This document shows positions 21,974 to 31,501 of a stretch of 64,000 bases of DNA, piece after piece. The DNA lies in NCBI GenBank assembly GCA_030272585.1, contig BSYQ01000001.1, positions 9,687,001-9,751,000 of the forward strand. Reading direction: 5' to 3'. How positions within the stretch are numbered: the first letter of the stretch is position 1; every line of letters starts with the position of its first letter. The DNA comes from Bryopsis sp. KO-2023. Lineage: Eukaryota > Chlorophyta > Ulvophyceae > Bryopsidales > Bryopsidaceae. A program made the position numbers and the translations under genes. The notes beneath the pieces are model-generated. The model saw only the letters and a list, made by a program, of their open reading frames with translations. It was not told the DNA's origin and made no database searches.

Positions 21974-24900
21974 GTGATCAAAGGAGGAGGTCAAAGGAGA
22001 ATGGATCCATGGGCGGATGCGGAACTGATGGAATTCTTGAAAACAACGGCATTACCCGCTGAGAAACAAGCAAAAGCGAGGGTGCGAAAAAGGGGTCAGA
22101 GATATCGATGGGTGGGAGGAGATCTACACCCACTCAAGTGCTTGAGTAAACAAGGAGAATGGCTAGAGGTGCCAAAAGAGGAGCAAAGGCCAACTGTGGT
22201 CCGAAAAGTCCACAGAGAAAATGCGCACATCGGCGGCAGAGGATTGTGCCAGAAAGTGCAGCAGAGATACTGGTGGCCATATATAAGGAAAGAGGTAGAA
22301 CAAGTGTGGCAGACGTGCCACAGCTGCAGAAGAAGTCAGAAAGCGCCTAAGGAACGACACCCATTAAGGCAGCATATACCGTTAAGAGCCTGGGAGAGAC
22401 TGGGTATGGACTTGATCACCCTGCCCACCACCGGAACGGGAGAAAAATATGTGATAGTCATGGTAGACTACTTCACCAAGTGGACGATCGCCGGGGCATT
22501 AACGAGTAAGAGGAGTTCTGCGGTGGCGGCGTGGCTGAAAGCCTCGGTGTTCCATCCATATGGACCGCCCGCCTCCATCATCACAGACAACGGGAGTGAA
22601 TTCGAAGGAGAGGTGGCAGAACTTCTACAGCAGTGGGGAGTCCAGCTGAGGAAAGGACGCCCATACCACCCGGAGACCAATGGGCTGGTCGAAAGAATGA
22701 ACCGGGAGATACAACAACTATTGCGGAGGGAGTGTGGCGGCGGGATCACGCCCCAATGGCCGGAGAAACTGCAGGAGGTGATTTATGCTATCAACACCAG
22801 GGAACACACCTCCACCGGACTCAGCCCCGCCAAGGCATTGTTTTTCCGGGAGTTTTCCACCAAAACCAAACGAAATGAACGCTTAGCAGAATTGCGAGGG
22901 GAGTTACGCCGGGCAGATGCAGTGGAGCTGCAGCGCCAGGTCACCCTAAGGTTTATGAATGAGGAGAGGAAAGCTCAGGAGGGGAGTCTTGCCAGAGCCT
23001 TGCAGAAAGCAAGGGTCAAACAGCAGCTGGGGCACCTCTGGGAGACGATCAGGCGGGGTAAAGCTCCAGCAGAACTGCAAGTAGGGGACATGGTGATGTT
23101 GTGCTCAACTCGGTTCCCCTACCACCCCAAGGAGATGGAATTTAATCAGGGGCCATGGATGGTCCAGGAATTACGTGGGGATTTGGTAAAGGTGGGTCAG
23201 ACCCCAAGGGATGCATGGACTGTGGACAGGGTACAGTGTCGCCTCATTGAGAGGACGGACGTGGAGGAGTCTCGTGGCGGAAGTGCAGAAAAACCCAACA
23301 GCGGCGGCGAATTGTTAGACGAATTTGCACTTTTCGAGAGCCCAGCGACCATGTTCCGAATCGTATGTTTCCTGGCCATTATATGTGGCGTGTTGAGTAG
23401 TGGCGGAGGCGGAGTAGGGCCAATCGGTGGCGCACGTGAGGGTAGCGGCGATCAGCCAGAGCGAGGGGGCAGTGGATCATCGCAAAGGGGTGGCGGAAAT
23501 CAACCAGGGCAAGGAAATGACGACACACCCATGGCTGAATCCGGCAGCCTCGATACAGCAGATTTGGAGGCGGAATATGGATTGCAGGAGGAGGAGACAG
23601 TGGAGGAGTTGGTCAGCGAGCCCATGGTGGAGATCGCTTTTCCAGCAGCCGGGCCATCACAACCTCCACCAGTAGAACTCCCCGCCACCTTCCGAAATCT
23701 GCCGGTGGAGCTGCAAATTGATGCAGTGGCCGCGTACTTTGCGGCGATCCTTGCGAGCCATATGACCCAGCCGGAAACCCAGAATGTTGCCACCCAAACC
23801 GACGAAGAAGAGCAGCGGGATCAGGGGTCGCAGGCTACCTGCGACATGGTGCCGTGGAATCAATGGGAGCAACAACGGAGGCGGATGAAGAAGATGGCGG
23901 ACCTCTTGGATCGCCAGAAGGATCGGATCGTGGAACTGACGGGGAAGGAAAAAGGATCGCTACACCCCCGGAGCAGCCACCCACGAAAGAAAACGGTGAA
24001 AAGCCTCAAGGCTGGGGACATTGGGGAAGGAGGAAAGCCACCCCCTCAGTTGGGTCCAGAAGACTTGGAGGAAGCTACAGCAACATTAACAGGAGAACAG
24101 CCACTCCATCAGCCTGGACAAGGAGGTCTGGAGGGATCAACAGCAGCAACAGCAGCCACAGCAGCAACAGCAGCCACAGGAGGGGGGCAGCATGAGGAAA
24201 CCACAGTGGGGGAAGGCTCAGGATTGGTTGGGAGTGAAGCAGGGACTGGGGAGAAAGTGGGGGAGGAGCAGCCAACAACACCAGAGGATGAACCCCCAGC
24301 TCCAGCTGATGTGATCCCAGGAAGCCCACCACATCCACAGCCACTGTCGGCTCAGGAATGGGCGGAGGTGCAGAGGGAGGAAAGAGATCGATCGTTGGCG
24401 GGACACCAGCCGCTGCCTGGGATGCATTACCGGAGAGGATGGGAGGAGAGGGTGTCACAGCCTCGTGTGGAGGAACCTGATCCAGTTCCGTTTGCCCACC
24501 AAGCGGAGCAAGCAGGACCCCAGGATCCACCAGCTGAACTCCCAACGACGGAGGAAGTGCCTCCAGCCTCCCAACTCGTCTTGCTGCCACCAGGGCCAAT
24601 CAGACCACCAGCTCCACCCATGGCGGGACCTCGGCCACCACGCCCCTTCCAGATGTTCCAGAATGTCCAAGCCCCATTCGCGTTCGGAGCAGGAACTCCC
24701 ACAGGAACTACCCCGGGATTAAGCCAAAGCGGGACTCCAGCATCGAAGGGAGGAGCGCCAAGGAAGGGCCCAACCACTAGACTCGCCTCAGGAAAAGGGA
24801 AGCTCAAGAAGGTCGTCTTGGATTTTTCAGGAACGGATACGGAGACTGGCGAGGACGAAGGGCCCCCAGACGGAACAGCACCGGGTGATGGAAAGGGACA

Positions 24901-25492
24901 GCACGGCCAGAGCAGCGGCGGCGGCACTCCAGGGATGGGTACGCGTTGCAGCCGTTGTTCAAAACCGCCCGGCTCCAACGCGTACATCCCAACCGCCTGT
25001 AAGTTTGCTAACACACCCGGGCACCACCGACACTGCTCGCGAGACCGCTTTGGAAAATCCTGGAAAGCGTGTGCCAAGGATGTGTTGGCCATCCTCGTGG
25101 CCTTGCGGCGCCCCGACCTCTTCTGCCGCGGACGCGAACTCACGCTGGGGGACATCCCGGCGGCGGACCTTTCATGGATCCCGGAGTATCGCCCTGGCAT
25201 CACCGCCGACGAGGTCTTCCAAAATCGCTGCTGGCGATGCGAAGCGGAAGCCAGAAACTTCCCAACGACGGCATACTGGCGCACGCTGACGGCGGAGATG
25301 TGGGGGCGATACCCCGAGCTCCGTCGGCCGTTCCCTGACGAGATCCCCCTGGAGAGAGGCAGCGCAGCCAAGCGGCCCCGAGAAGACGAAGGTCCAGACG
25401 ATCCAGCAGCAGGAGGAGAGCCGCCGGAGCACTGTCGCGGAGGTCAGGGAGGACCGCCACCACCACCACCACCGCCGCCGCCGACAGCCTAA
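21974..25492 (+). CDS. Integrase with a ~700-residue C-terminal extension (gypsy pol, part 3)
   Basis: The frame encodes 1172 aa; the first true ATG is at 22001, while 21974 (ATC-rich leader) is only the frame boundary region. The zinc domain has HRENAH and CHSC. The catalytic core has D at 22409, D at 22586 (ITDNGSEF) and E at 22691, giving the D-35-E spacing of active integrases. A C-terminal DNA-binding-like domain ends near residue 435. An extension follows that is absent from ordinary gypsy integrases. It has a hydrophobic stretch MFRIVCFLAIICGVLSSG (from 23351, residue about 460), long Gly/Pro/Glu low-complexity regions with Ala/Thr repeats, a Pro-rich block, and a Cys/His-rich C-terminal domain (about 990-1110, with CSRC, HHRHC and CWRC). 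I do not recognise that domain. Confidence 0.85.
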   Translation: MIKGGGQRRMDPWADAELMEFLKTTALPAEKQAKARVRKRGQRYRWVGGDLHPLKCLSKQGEWLEVPKEEQRPTVVRKVHRENAHIGGRGLCQKVQQRYWWPYIRKEVEQVWQTCHSCRRSQKAPKERHPLRQHIPLRAWERLGMDLITLPTTGTGEKYVIVMVDYFTKWTIAGALTSKRSSAVAAWLKASVFHPYGPPASIITDNGSEFEGEVAELLQQWGVQLRKGRPYHPETNGLVERMNREIQQLLRRECGGGITPQWPEKLQEVIYAINTREHTSTGLSPAKALFFREFSTKTKRNERLAELRGELRRADAVELQRQVTLRFMNEERKAQEGSLARALQKARVKQQLGHLWETIRRGKAPAELQVGDMVMLCSTRFPYHPKEMEFNQGPWMVQELRGDLVKVGQTPRDAWTVDRVQCRLIERTDVEESRGGSAEKPNSGGELLDEFALFESPATMFRIVCFLAIICGVLSSGGGGVGPIGGAREGSGDQPERGGSGSSQRGGGNQPGQGNDDTPMAESGSLDTADLEAEYGLQEEETVEELVSEPMVEIAFPAAGPSQPPPVELPATFRNLPVELQIDAVAAYFAAILASHMTQPETQNVATQTDEEEQRDQGSQATCDMVPWNQWEQQRRRMKKMADLLDRQKDRIVELTGKEKGSLHPRSSHPRKKTVKSLKAGDIGEGGKPPPQLGPEDLEEATATLTGEQPLHQPGQGGLEGSTAATAATAATAATGGGQHEETTVGEGSGLVGSEAGTGEKVGEEQPTTPEDEPPAPADVIPGSPPHPQPLSAQEWAEVQREERDRSLAGHQPLPGMHYRRGWEERVSQPRVEEPDPVPFAHQAEQAGPQDPPAELPTTEEVPPASQLVLLPPGPIRPPAPPMAGPRPPRPFQMFQNVQAPFAFGAGTPTGTTPGLSQSGTPASKGGAPRKGPTTRLASGKGKLKKVVLDFSGTDTETGEDEGPPDGTAPGDGKGQHGQSSGGGTPGMGTRCSRCSKPPGSNAYIPTACKFANTPGHHRHCSRDRFGKSWKACAKDVLAILVALRRPDLFCRGRELTLGDIPAADLSWIPEYRPGITADEVFQNRCWRCEAEARNFPTTAYWRTLTAEMWGRYPELRRPFPDEIPLERGSAAKRPREDEGPDDPAAGGEPPEHCRGGQGGPPPPPPPPPPTA

Positions 25493-26130
25493 AAAGGGGG
25501 GAAGGTAAAAAGAAAAAAAAAAAAAAAAAAAAAAAAAAATAAAAAGGAAGGAAAATGGGGGAGGGGTGACTGTTTGTTTTTGTTTTTATTGTTTTTATTT
25601 GTTTTTGTTTTATTGGTTTTCATGAGAATGGCTATGGAGACAGCCTTCTCAAAGAAAAGTAGTAGCTGAACTGGGTTGGATCAGTAAGAATGGAAAAGAA
25701 AAGGAAGTGAGAAAGAGAGAGTAAGAGTTCAGAGTTCAGGGCTCTCTTTTTGATGACTTTTTGTTTTTGCTTTTATTGTTTTTGTTTTTGTTTTATTGGT
25801 TTTCATGAGAATGGCTATAGAGACAGCCTTCTCAAAGAAAAGTAGTAGCTGAACTGGATTGGACCAGTAAGAATGAAAAAGAAAAGGAAGTGAGGAAGAG
25901 AGAGTAAGAGTTCAGAGTTCAGGGTTCTTTCTTAAATCTTTTTGATACATGATTTCAAGTTGCTATGAGGGTTAGAGAACAGACTGTCTGCTGCTGAAGT
26001 GGGCAGGCAGTAAAACACTGTGGCAGGAGTGGGTGTCTGATGGGTTAGTTATCTTTTTGGGGGAAGGCATGAAAAAGGGGGGGGGGGGGGGGGGAAAAAA
26101 ACAAAAATAAACCTCTGGTTATTGGACCTG

Positions 26131-26161
<31 letters not shown>

Positions 26162-26572
26162 CAAGCCTACTGGTTGAGAAGGCAGGTTGCTCAGTATTTC
26201 TAGGGATGAAGTGAACAAGCTGACAGAACAGCTGTGGATTGTGTTGTGCTTGTGTTATCAAGGTTAACAGACATTTTTCCTGTTGTGTAGAAAGTGATAA
26301 TCGAAGAGTAAAAAAAAAAAAAAAAAAAACTTTTATTTTGGATCCCAACATACTGACACTTAGCACTTGTTCTGTAGTACTGGGGACACTGCATCTGTGG
26401 ACTTAGTGGTTGAATAGGCAGTTAGGTCTTTCTATTCACCACTTCTCCAACAGTTCTGACCCCAGTTATCTTGAAAATGGAAGTCTAGACACAGAAACAG
26501 TTCCGAAAAGAGGGGAGGGGATGTTAAAACTTTTGGGGACAAAAGTTCAGGGAGGAGGGGAGTGGTTACAGC
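25493..26572 (+). other. 3' untranslated region of the gypsy element with homopolymers
   Basis: No gene seen. It holds an A-run at about 25511-25539, a tandem duplication (25567-25930), a G-run followed by an A-run near 26079-26101, a further A-run at 26131-26156 and another near 26310-26329. It ends in a purine-rich stretch, AGGGAGGAGGGGAGTGG (about 26549-26565), that fits a polypurine tract before the LTR. Confidence 0.55.
25567..25930 (+). repeat. Two tandem ~182-bp repeats
   Basis: The block containing CATGAGAATGGCTAT is found at 25621 and again at 25803, with flanking T-rich and purine-rich segments also repeated and only a few differences. Confidence 0.9.
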
Positions 26573-27109
26573 TGTAACCCCAAACCACGTCGCCTCCACC
26601 GATTTCGTCACACTGGCCAAGGCCAGAGTGCTATCGGGTAGAGGAGGGGTAGTTAGGACAGTCCAGCCACAGTCTGGAAGTAGCAGTCCAGCTGCGGAAA
26701 TGACTAGGTTGGACGGTCCTAGGGGTAGAGACTAAGGGAAGGGATTGAGGGAGGTTAGGAAGATCAGCTAGGCTTGATAGGTTAGGTAGTCCCCATCAGT
26801 AGGTGGGATCCTAGGTGATCAGTGGGACTAGGGTGAGTCAAGCGGCAGCCTATTTAATGGCTGATCTTAGGTTATTGGACATTCTGGGTGAGGCTTTTGT
26901 TTTTATTCGAGTGTGGACCTTTATTGATTGTTGTAAGAAAGCTTGTGTGAAGAGTCCTGAGTAAGGTGCCTTGCAAAGGCCGTGTGATCAAATTCAAGAG
27001 GGGCTGTCCCCACTTCCGCCGTTCCCGTTCTGCAGAAACGCCATCACCACCGTTAAGTACGGTTGCAGGGGTGACCCCAGCGGTCAAGGTTACCCTATTT
27101 GTGGTTACA
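26573..27109 (+). repeat. Probable 3' LTR of the gypsy element
   Basis: The segment starts TGTAACCCCAAACCACGTCG and ends TTTGTGGTTACA, with TG...CA and near-perfect inverted termini, and follows a polypurine tract. The first 22 bases are the same as the LTR of the integrase-less element (30877), and the ends are also alike (GCAGGGGTGACC...GGTTACA). The 5' partner would lie left of the window. No target duplication can be tested, so a solo or unrelated LTR remains possible. Confidence 0.6.
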
Positions 27110-28051
27110 ATTGCCGAAGAACACCGGTAATGAGAAGAAGTTGAAGGAGTTTCAGTTGAGCAGAAATCTGTATATGAAGGAAAAAAAACAAAAAAACAAA
27201 GGATTTCTGAAGGTGGAAACAGACTATTGGGTGCGCACGACTTGACGAGTAATGTAAGAAGCGAGATAGCAGCGGTAAATACCACAGAATATGCAGGGCT
27301 GAATGGGTCAGTCTGGGCATTACAAACTGCGGCGACAGTTATACCTACTGGAGGTTGTAAAGGAGGATCACGGACGGTGCAATGATCCAGGAAAGAGTTA
27401 CAGGCTGAGTACCGCCGGTGCGAGTGGAGTCCTGCGGCTGAGCGGTAGTCGTGAATGGAACGAGTGACCTGGCAAATGGAACGGTATGGGACGTTCGGCA
27501 TTGGTGCGGTTGCCTCGCATTGGAACAGCTAACGCCTTCTTCGAGATCGTCATTGCATACGATTTGTGTAGAAGCTGGCAAGGGTGACGTCTGAGGACGG
27601 GAGTTGATGGAATCATGATGCGCGTTTAAATCGCGTAGGGAATCAACCAATCAGCGGCCTTTGTAGAAACAGCCGGAGTGATCTAATGTGTTGATGGATG
27701 GTTTCTTGGGTTGTTTTGTTCATTGAAATATATTGAAGTGAATTGATGGATATTTTTTGGTTATGATTTCATTTTGGATTGTTGGTGGCGGAGTTTGGTT
27801 ATGATTTCATTTTGGATTGTTGGTGGTGGAGTTAGATCTCGATCGGTTTTATTTTCAGCCGGTAGTACCGCGATTTAGCTGGTTTGATTTTGATATAAAC
27901 GATTCGTACCTGTGAGGACACTAGTTCGGTGAATCGGGTGGCGAATGTTACGATGGGGTACTTTATTTATCGTGATATGTCTAAGGCGTGAGAGTACGTC
28001 ATAGGGACATAGTAGCTATGACTGACCTGAGTGTATATAAACCACGAAGGG
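27110..28051. other. Intergenic, no gene seen; small tandem repeat
   Basis: Plus-strand frames around 27240-27370 look somewhat protein-like but are broken by stops. Two copies of a ~39-bp unit (TTTGGTTATGATTTCATTTTGG...) lie at about 27756-27833. Confidence 0.6.
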
Positions 28052-29224
28052 TTAGTGTTGTAATATCCAACTGTGTTTTGGGTTTCCGACCCTTGTGTCC
28101 CCCTGTCGAGGGTTTCCCCTTGTTTTCTGGCGCGCGTTACAACTGCCTTCTCCGACTTTTGGTTCATATGCAGTCCACCACTCTTCACTCTCTGAATATG
28201 AATACGGGTTTGTCCATTAGCAACAACAATACCAAAAGCAACATAATGCCTCAGGGGCCACTAATGTTACAAACAACTCCACACCTGTGTCGGCAGGTGC
28301 TTCAGGTGCTTCAGGTTCATATGCAGTCCACCACTCTTCCCTCTCTGAATATGAATACGGGTTTGTCCATTAGCAACAACAATACCAAAAGCAACATAAT
28401 GCCTCAGGGGCCACTAATGTTACAAACAACTCCACACCTGTGTCGGCAGGTGCTTCAGGCACTTCAGGCGCTTCAGGTGCTTCAGGTGCTTCAGGTGTTT
28501 TAGGTGCTTTAGGTGCTTCTACTTGCAGGTCCAGTTGGAATGTGCTGCTCAGTCGCAGATCCTTCAGGTGCATGGCATCCACCTCTTGTCGGATCTGATC
28601 CAGATGCCCCAACAGCCCATTTTCCCGGAGCAGTTCTACAGAAAAAAACATGCAAATATTTTGGGGAAAACAGAAACAGGAAATACAACAACAATTCCAG
28701 TTCCTGATCCACATATTTTTTGGGGAAAACAGATACAGGAAATACAACAACAATTCCAGTTCCTGATTCACTTCTCACCGGTTGGAACGCTATAAGGGTA
28801 GGCCGGGTCCTGGTTTAGAAGCGTGACACCCCTCGAGCGGACCAGACCGGGTGGTAACACAGTGATTTTGTCGAGAATCCGGTCCACAGCACGCACTGGA
28901 GGGCTCATCTCTGCGTGGGCTCGGAGCAGGAACTCGGCGTGGTAGTCGTCACCCAGGGCGGAGTCCAGAGCACTTGCAGCCCTCAGAAAAGGTCCCTGTC
29001 AAAAAAAAACAGATACAGTTAAAACAAACCCTAGAGCGGCTAGCAACAAATTAGCGACATATGCTTACCAATCTGAGACCGAAGTGGAGCCGCAGTGTGA
29101 GCAGGTGCAGGTAAATCTGTTCGGCATCTTCGTTGCGGATACGAAAGCCGACGGGAAAGCACAAATCAGGTCTGCGCTCAATCGCTTTCACGTACGACCG
29201 CGCTTTCAGGTCAACGGAGGACAT
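28052..29224 (-). CDS. Unknown five-exon gene with a tandemly duplicated exon
   Basis: The proposed exons on the minus strand are 29069-29224, 28779-28995, 28438-28635, 28285-28344 and 28052-28191. All junctions are GT-AG and phases match, giving about 256 aa. The N-terminal ~125 residues look globular (ATG, basic start, Leu-rich helix); exon 3 ends in a run of PEAP repeats. Exon 4 (60 nt, phase 1-1) and the start of exon 5 are copies of one another, each encoding (R/S)EEWWTAYEP, because a 153-bp unit of exon plus intron is duplicated (about 28168-28320 and 28321-28470). Adding or skipping exon 4 keeps the frame. Intron 2 also holds a ~60-bp duplication. I do not recognise the family. Confidence 0.6.
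28168..28473 (-). repeat. 153-bp tandem duplication spanning an exon and intron
   Basis: ATGCAGTCCACCACTCTTC begins at 28168 and again at 28321, and the following ~150 bases are nearly identical. The unit contains the splice acceptor, exon 4 and the donor of the gene above. Confidence 0.9.
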
Positions 29225-30569
29225 TTTAGCAGCGGCCAGCTCAGGCCAGGGGTTCAGTCTGGTGGTGGCGGGACAAATAACAAAAAAATAAACGCACGAA
29301 ATAACAAAAGGAACGGAGCGGGTGGTGAAGTCTGCGAGAGCAGGTGGATATATTCGAGACCCACGCAGCTACTAAAGGATAAGACTCACTCCTCTCCTAC
29401 AGCTACGACACGTCCTGACTAACGCTTGATTTGATCGGCGGTGATGATCGGTTTCATCCCTGGCGGACCGACTACATCGGCAAACCGCATTGATGTGACG
29501 ATCAACCGATCATGATCGGACCTGCACCCGATCAGGCTCGGCCGATCACGATCACACCGTTCAAACACGGCCGATCAAGTGTCGACAGGGTGGGGTGTTT
29601 GATCGTGATCGTGATCGTGAACGGTTTCGCCGATTTCATCGGTGATCGGTGAACCGATCACGATCACGATCAACATGTGATCGGACGATCAAAAGCACGA
29701 TCAACATTTGATCGGCCGATCACGATCACGATCATCGATCAGCCAAAAATGGAAAAAAAAAAAAAAAAACCGATCATTACTAATATCGGTTCTAGGACGC
29801 AGTTATCAAGTCGGATCACTGGTCCGACCTGGTATGACCTTGGTTTTCGAAGATCGATCAGATCCATAGTATGACTGTTGCTACCCTCGAAGCAAGAGTT
29901 TTAAGAGCAGCACGCTTTCTCTCGCAAATCTTCCACTCGACAATAGTTGGAATTTGCAACCGGACTCCTCGGCACAGGTGACGTCAAAACAAGCCCAGTC
30001 GCCAAAACGAACAGCGAAGTTCTTAAAAAGTGAGCGTCAAAGCAAAACGGAACAAAAGAAATGGACATGATCTGATGATTCCAACCACTGAATTGGCCAG
30101 AGCTCCAGATCAGCCCCTCATCCTCCCTCTAACGCTTTGTGTGGGACTGTCTCCACTCAAGAGATGATCAATCCTGCCAACACACAAACCAAGTCTAAAA
30201 TGGCTGTCTCTTTGCACTGTTTCCGATCAAAACCAGAAATGAATTTGAAGATAACAATAATTTCTTGGTGGGTCTGGATCAATCAGAGATTGGAGCCATC
30301 AGCAGAACATCCACTCACCTTTGAATACGATTTGATGCAGTCAGCGGACTGGTTCTGGTTTTCTCCTCCTTTTCCATGCACAACCAGTTCCCCAGTTCTA
30401 GTAGTTGAAGGCTACTTGAGTCAAGTAAGCCTTTGAGAATCAGTTCCTCAATCATATGACTTTCAATCACATAGTGAGGTGCTTCTCCTTTCAATTCAGA
30501 GGGAAATCTTCACTTAGCCCTCACGCAAACTCAATAGAGTGCACTCTGTTGTCAGCAATCAATCTGTTG
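29225..30569. other. Intergenic, no gene seen apart from the GATC repeats
   Basis: I see no supported gene. It includes the GATC-rich inverted-repeat block described separately, and otherwise unique-looking sequence. Confidence 0.5.
29490..29740. repeat. GATC-rich inverted-repeat cluster
   Basis: About 250 bp contains more than 20 GATC tetramers in runs such as GATCGTGATCGTGATCGTGA and its complement CGATCACGATCACGATCA, plus CGGCCGATCA units. The runs face each other and can fold into long hairpins. It may be the ends of a small inverted-repeat transposon, but no clear boundary or target duplication was found. Confidence 0.7.
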
Positions 30570-30579
30570 TTGTCTGGAA

Positions 30580-30876
30580 GCAGTCATGGGCTGCACAGGA
30601 CAGACCCCTGTCCTGTGCAGGTTCTGTGCACCCTGTGCTGTCCTGTCCTGTGCAGCGGAATTGCACAGGCCAGAACAGCACAGACTGTCTGTTCTGTGCA
30701 CAGGGTCAGACCTGTGCTGCACAGGTGCACAGACCTGCACAGCACAGCACAGAACTGCACAGAATCTGCACAGAACTGCACAGAACTGCATAGAAACTGC
30801 ACAGAAACTGCACAGACCCTGTCTGTGCTGTGCTGTACAGGTCTGTGCACCTGTGCAGCACAGGTCTGACCCTGTG
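30580..30876. repeat. CTGTGCACAG-type self-complementary satellite
   Basis: The block is built almost entirely of CACAG/CTGTG words, including CTGTGCACAG palindromes and ACAGACTGTCTGT. The satellite resumes at 35583-35640 on the other side of the 4.7-kb retrotransposon, so it was the insertion target. Confidence 0.85.
30871..30876. other. Target-site duplication CCTGTG, left copy
   Basis: CCTGTG directly precedes the 5' LTR and directly follows the 3' LTR (35583-35588). The right extent, 5 or 6 bp, cannot be settled because the target is repetitive. Confidence 0.7.
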
Positions 30877-31344
30877 TGTAACCCCAAACCACGTCGCCTT
30901 AAACCGATTTGGTCACCTCCACAGGAGGAGTGCTGCCACAGAACTGGGACTGTGGCAGCAGTGCAGTAATGATTGTGGTGAAGGAGCAGTCCTGCCACAG
31001 CAGGGTTTTTTATAATGATTTGTCAAGGTTTCTAAGGGCAGTTGGGTAGTAGTTAGACCGTCCATTTGTTAGGTTCAATAAGGGTTGGTAAGGGTTATTA
31101 TAGGTCAAAGAGGTAGCTAGGTTGTAGCTGAAGTCCATTGGGGCTGAAGCTACAGTTTTTGTATTTATAAAGCACCTCTGAACATATTCGATGTAAGCTC
31201 TCTTTTTGTTTGAGTCTTTGTCTTCTCCTATCCGACCTTTGCACACTACCACGTTCAACCACGAGCCCTTAGGCTCTTTTCCGTTCTCCCCACGATCAGT
31301 CCCTCCGCAGGGGTGACCTAATAGGGAGAGGCGACGTTATTTGG
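30877..31344 (+). repeat. 5' LTR of the integrase-less element
   Basis: It starts TGTAACCCCAAACCACG and ends GTTATTTGG directly against the primer-binding site. Compared with the 3' LTR it lacks the terminal GGTTACA; otherwise no differences were seen. Confidence 0.9.
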
Positions 31345-31356
31345 TGGTTTCGGAGC
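31345..31356 (+). other. tRNA primer-binding site
   Basis: TGGTTTCGGAGC abuts the 5' LTR. The same 12 bases are used by the two other elements in this window. Confidence 0.85.
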
Positions 31357-31501
31357 CTAGGTCGAAAATCTGGCTGAGGGGTCGACCCCACCGTGGTTAT
31401 CCAAGGAGCTACTCGAGTATCTCGAATCAAATCGAGATCTAAGGAAGAGATATAGAGAGCTCTTCAAGGAGGAAGGACTACAACCGCCGGAAGAACTGCA
31501 T

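Noticed and set aside
26077-26156. G- and A-homopolymers as poly(A) tails of retrocopies
   Set aside because: They lie inside the gypsy 3' region with no adjoining intronless gene copy or target duplication.
26872-27501. 209-codon minus-strand frame across the probable LTR end
   Set aside because: It spans an LTR boundary and has no recognisable motif.
28147-28505. CRISPR-like spaced repeats
   Set aside because: Two copies of a 153-bp exon/intron unit in a eukaryotic gene, not short repeats with unique spacers. No CRISPR array seen anywhere.
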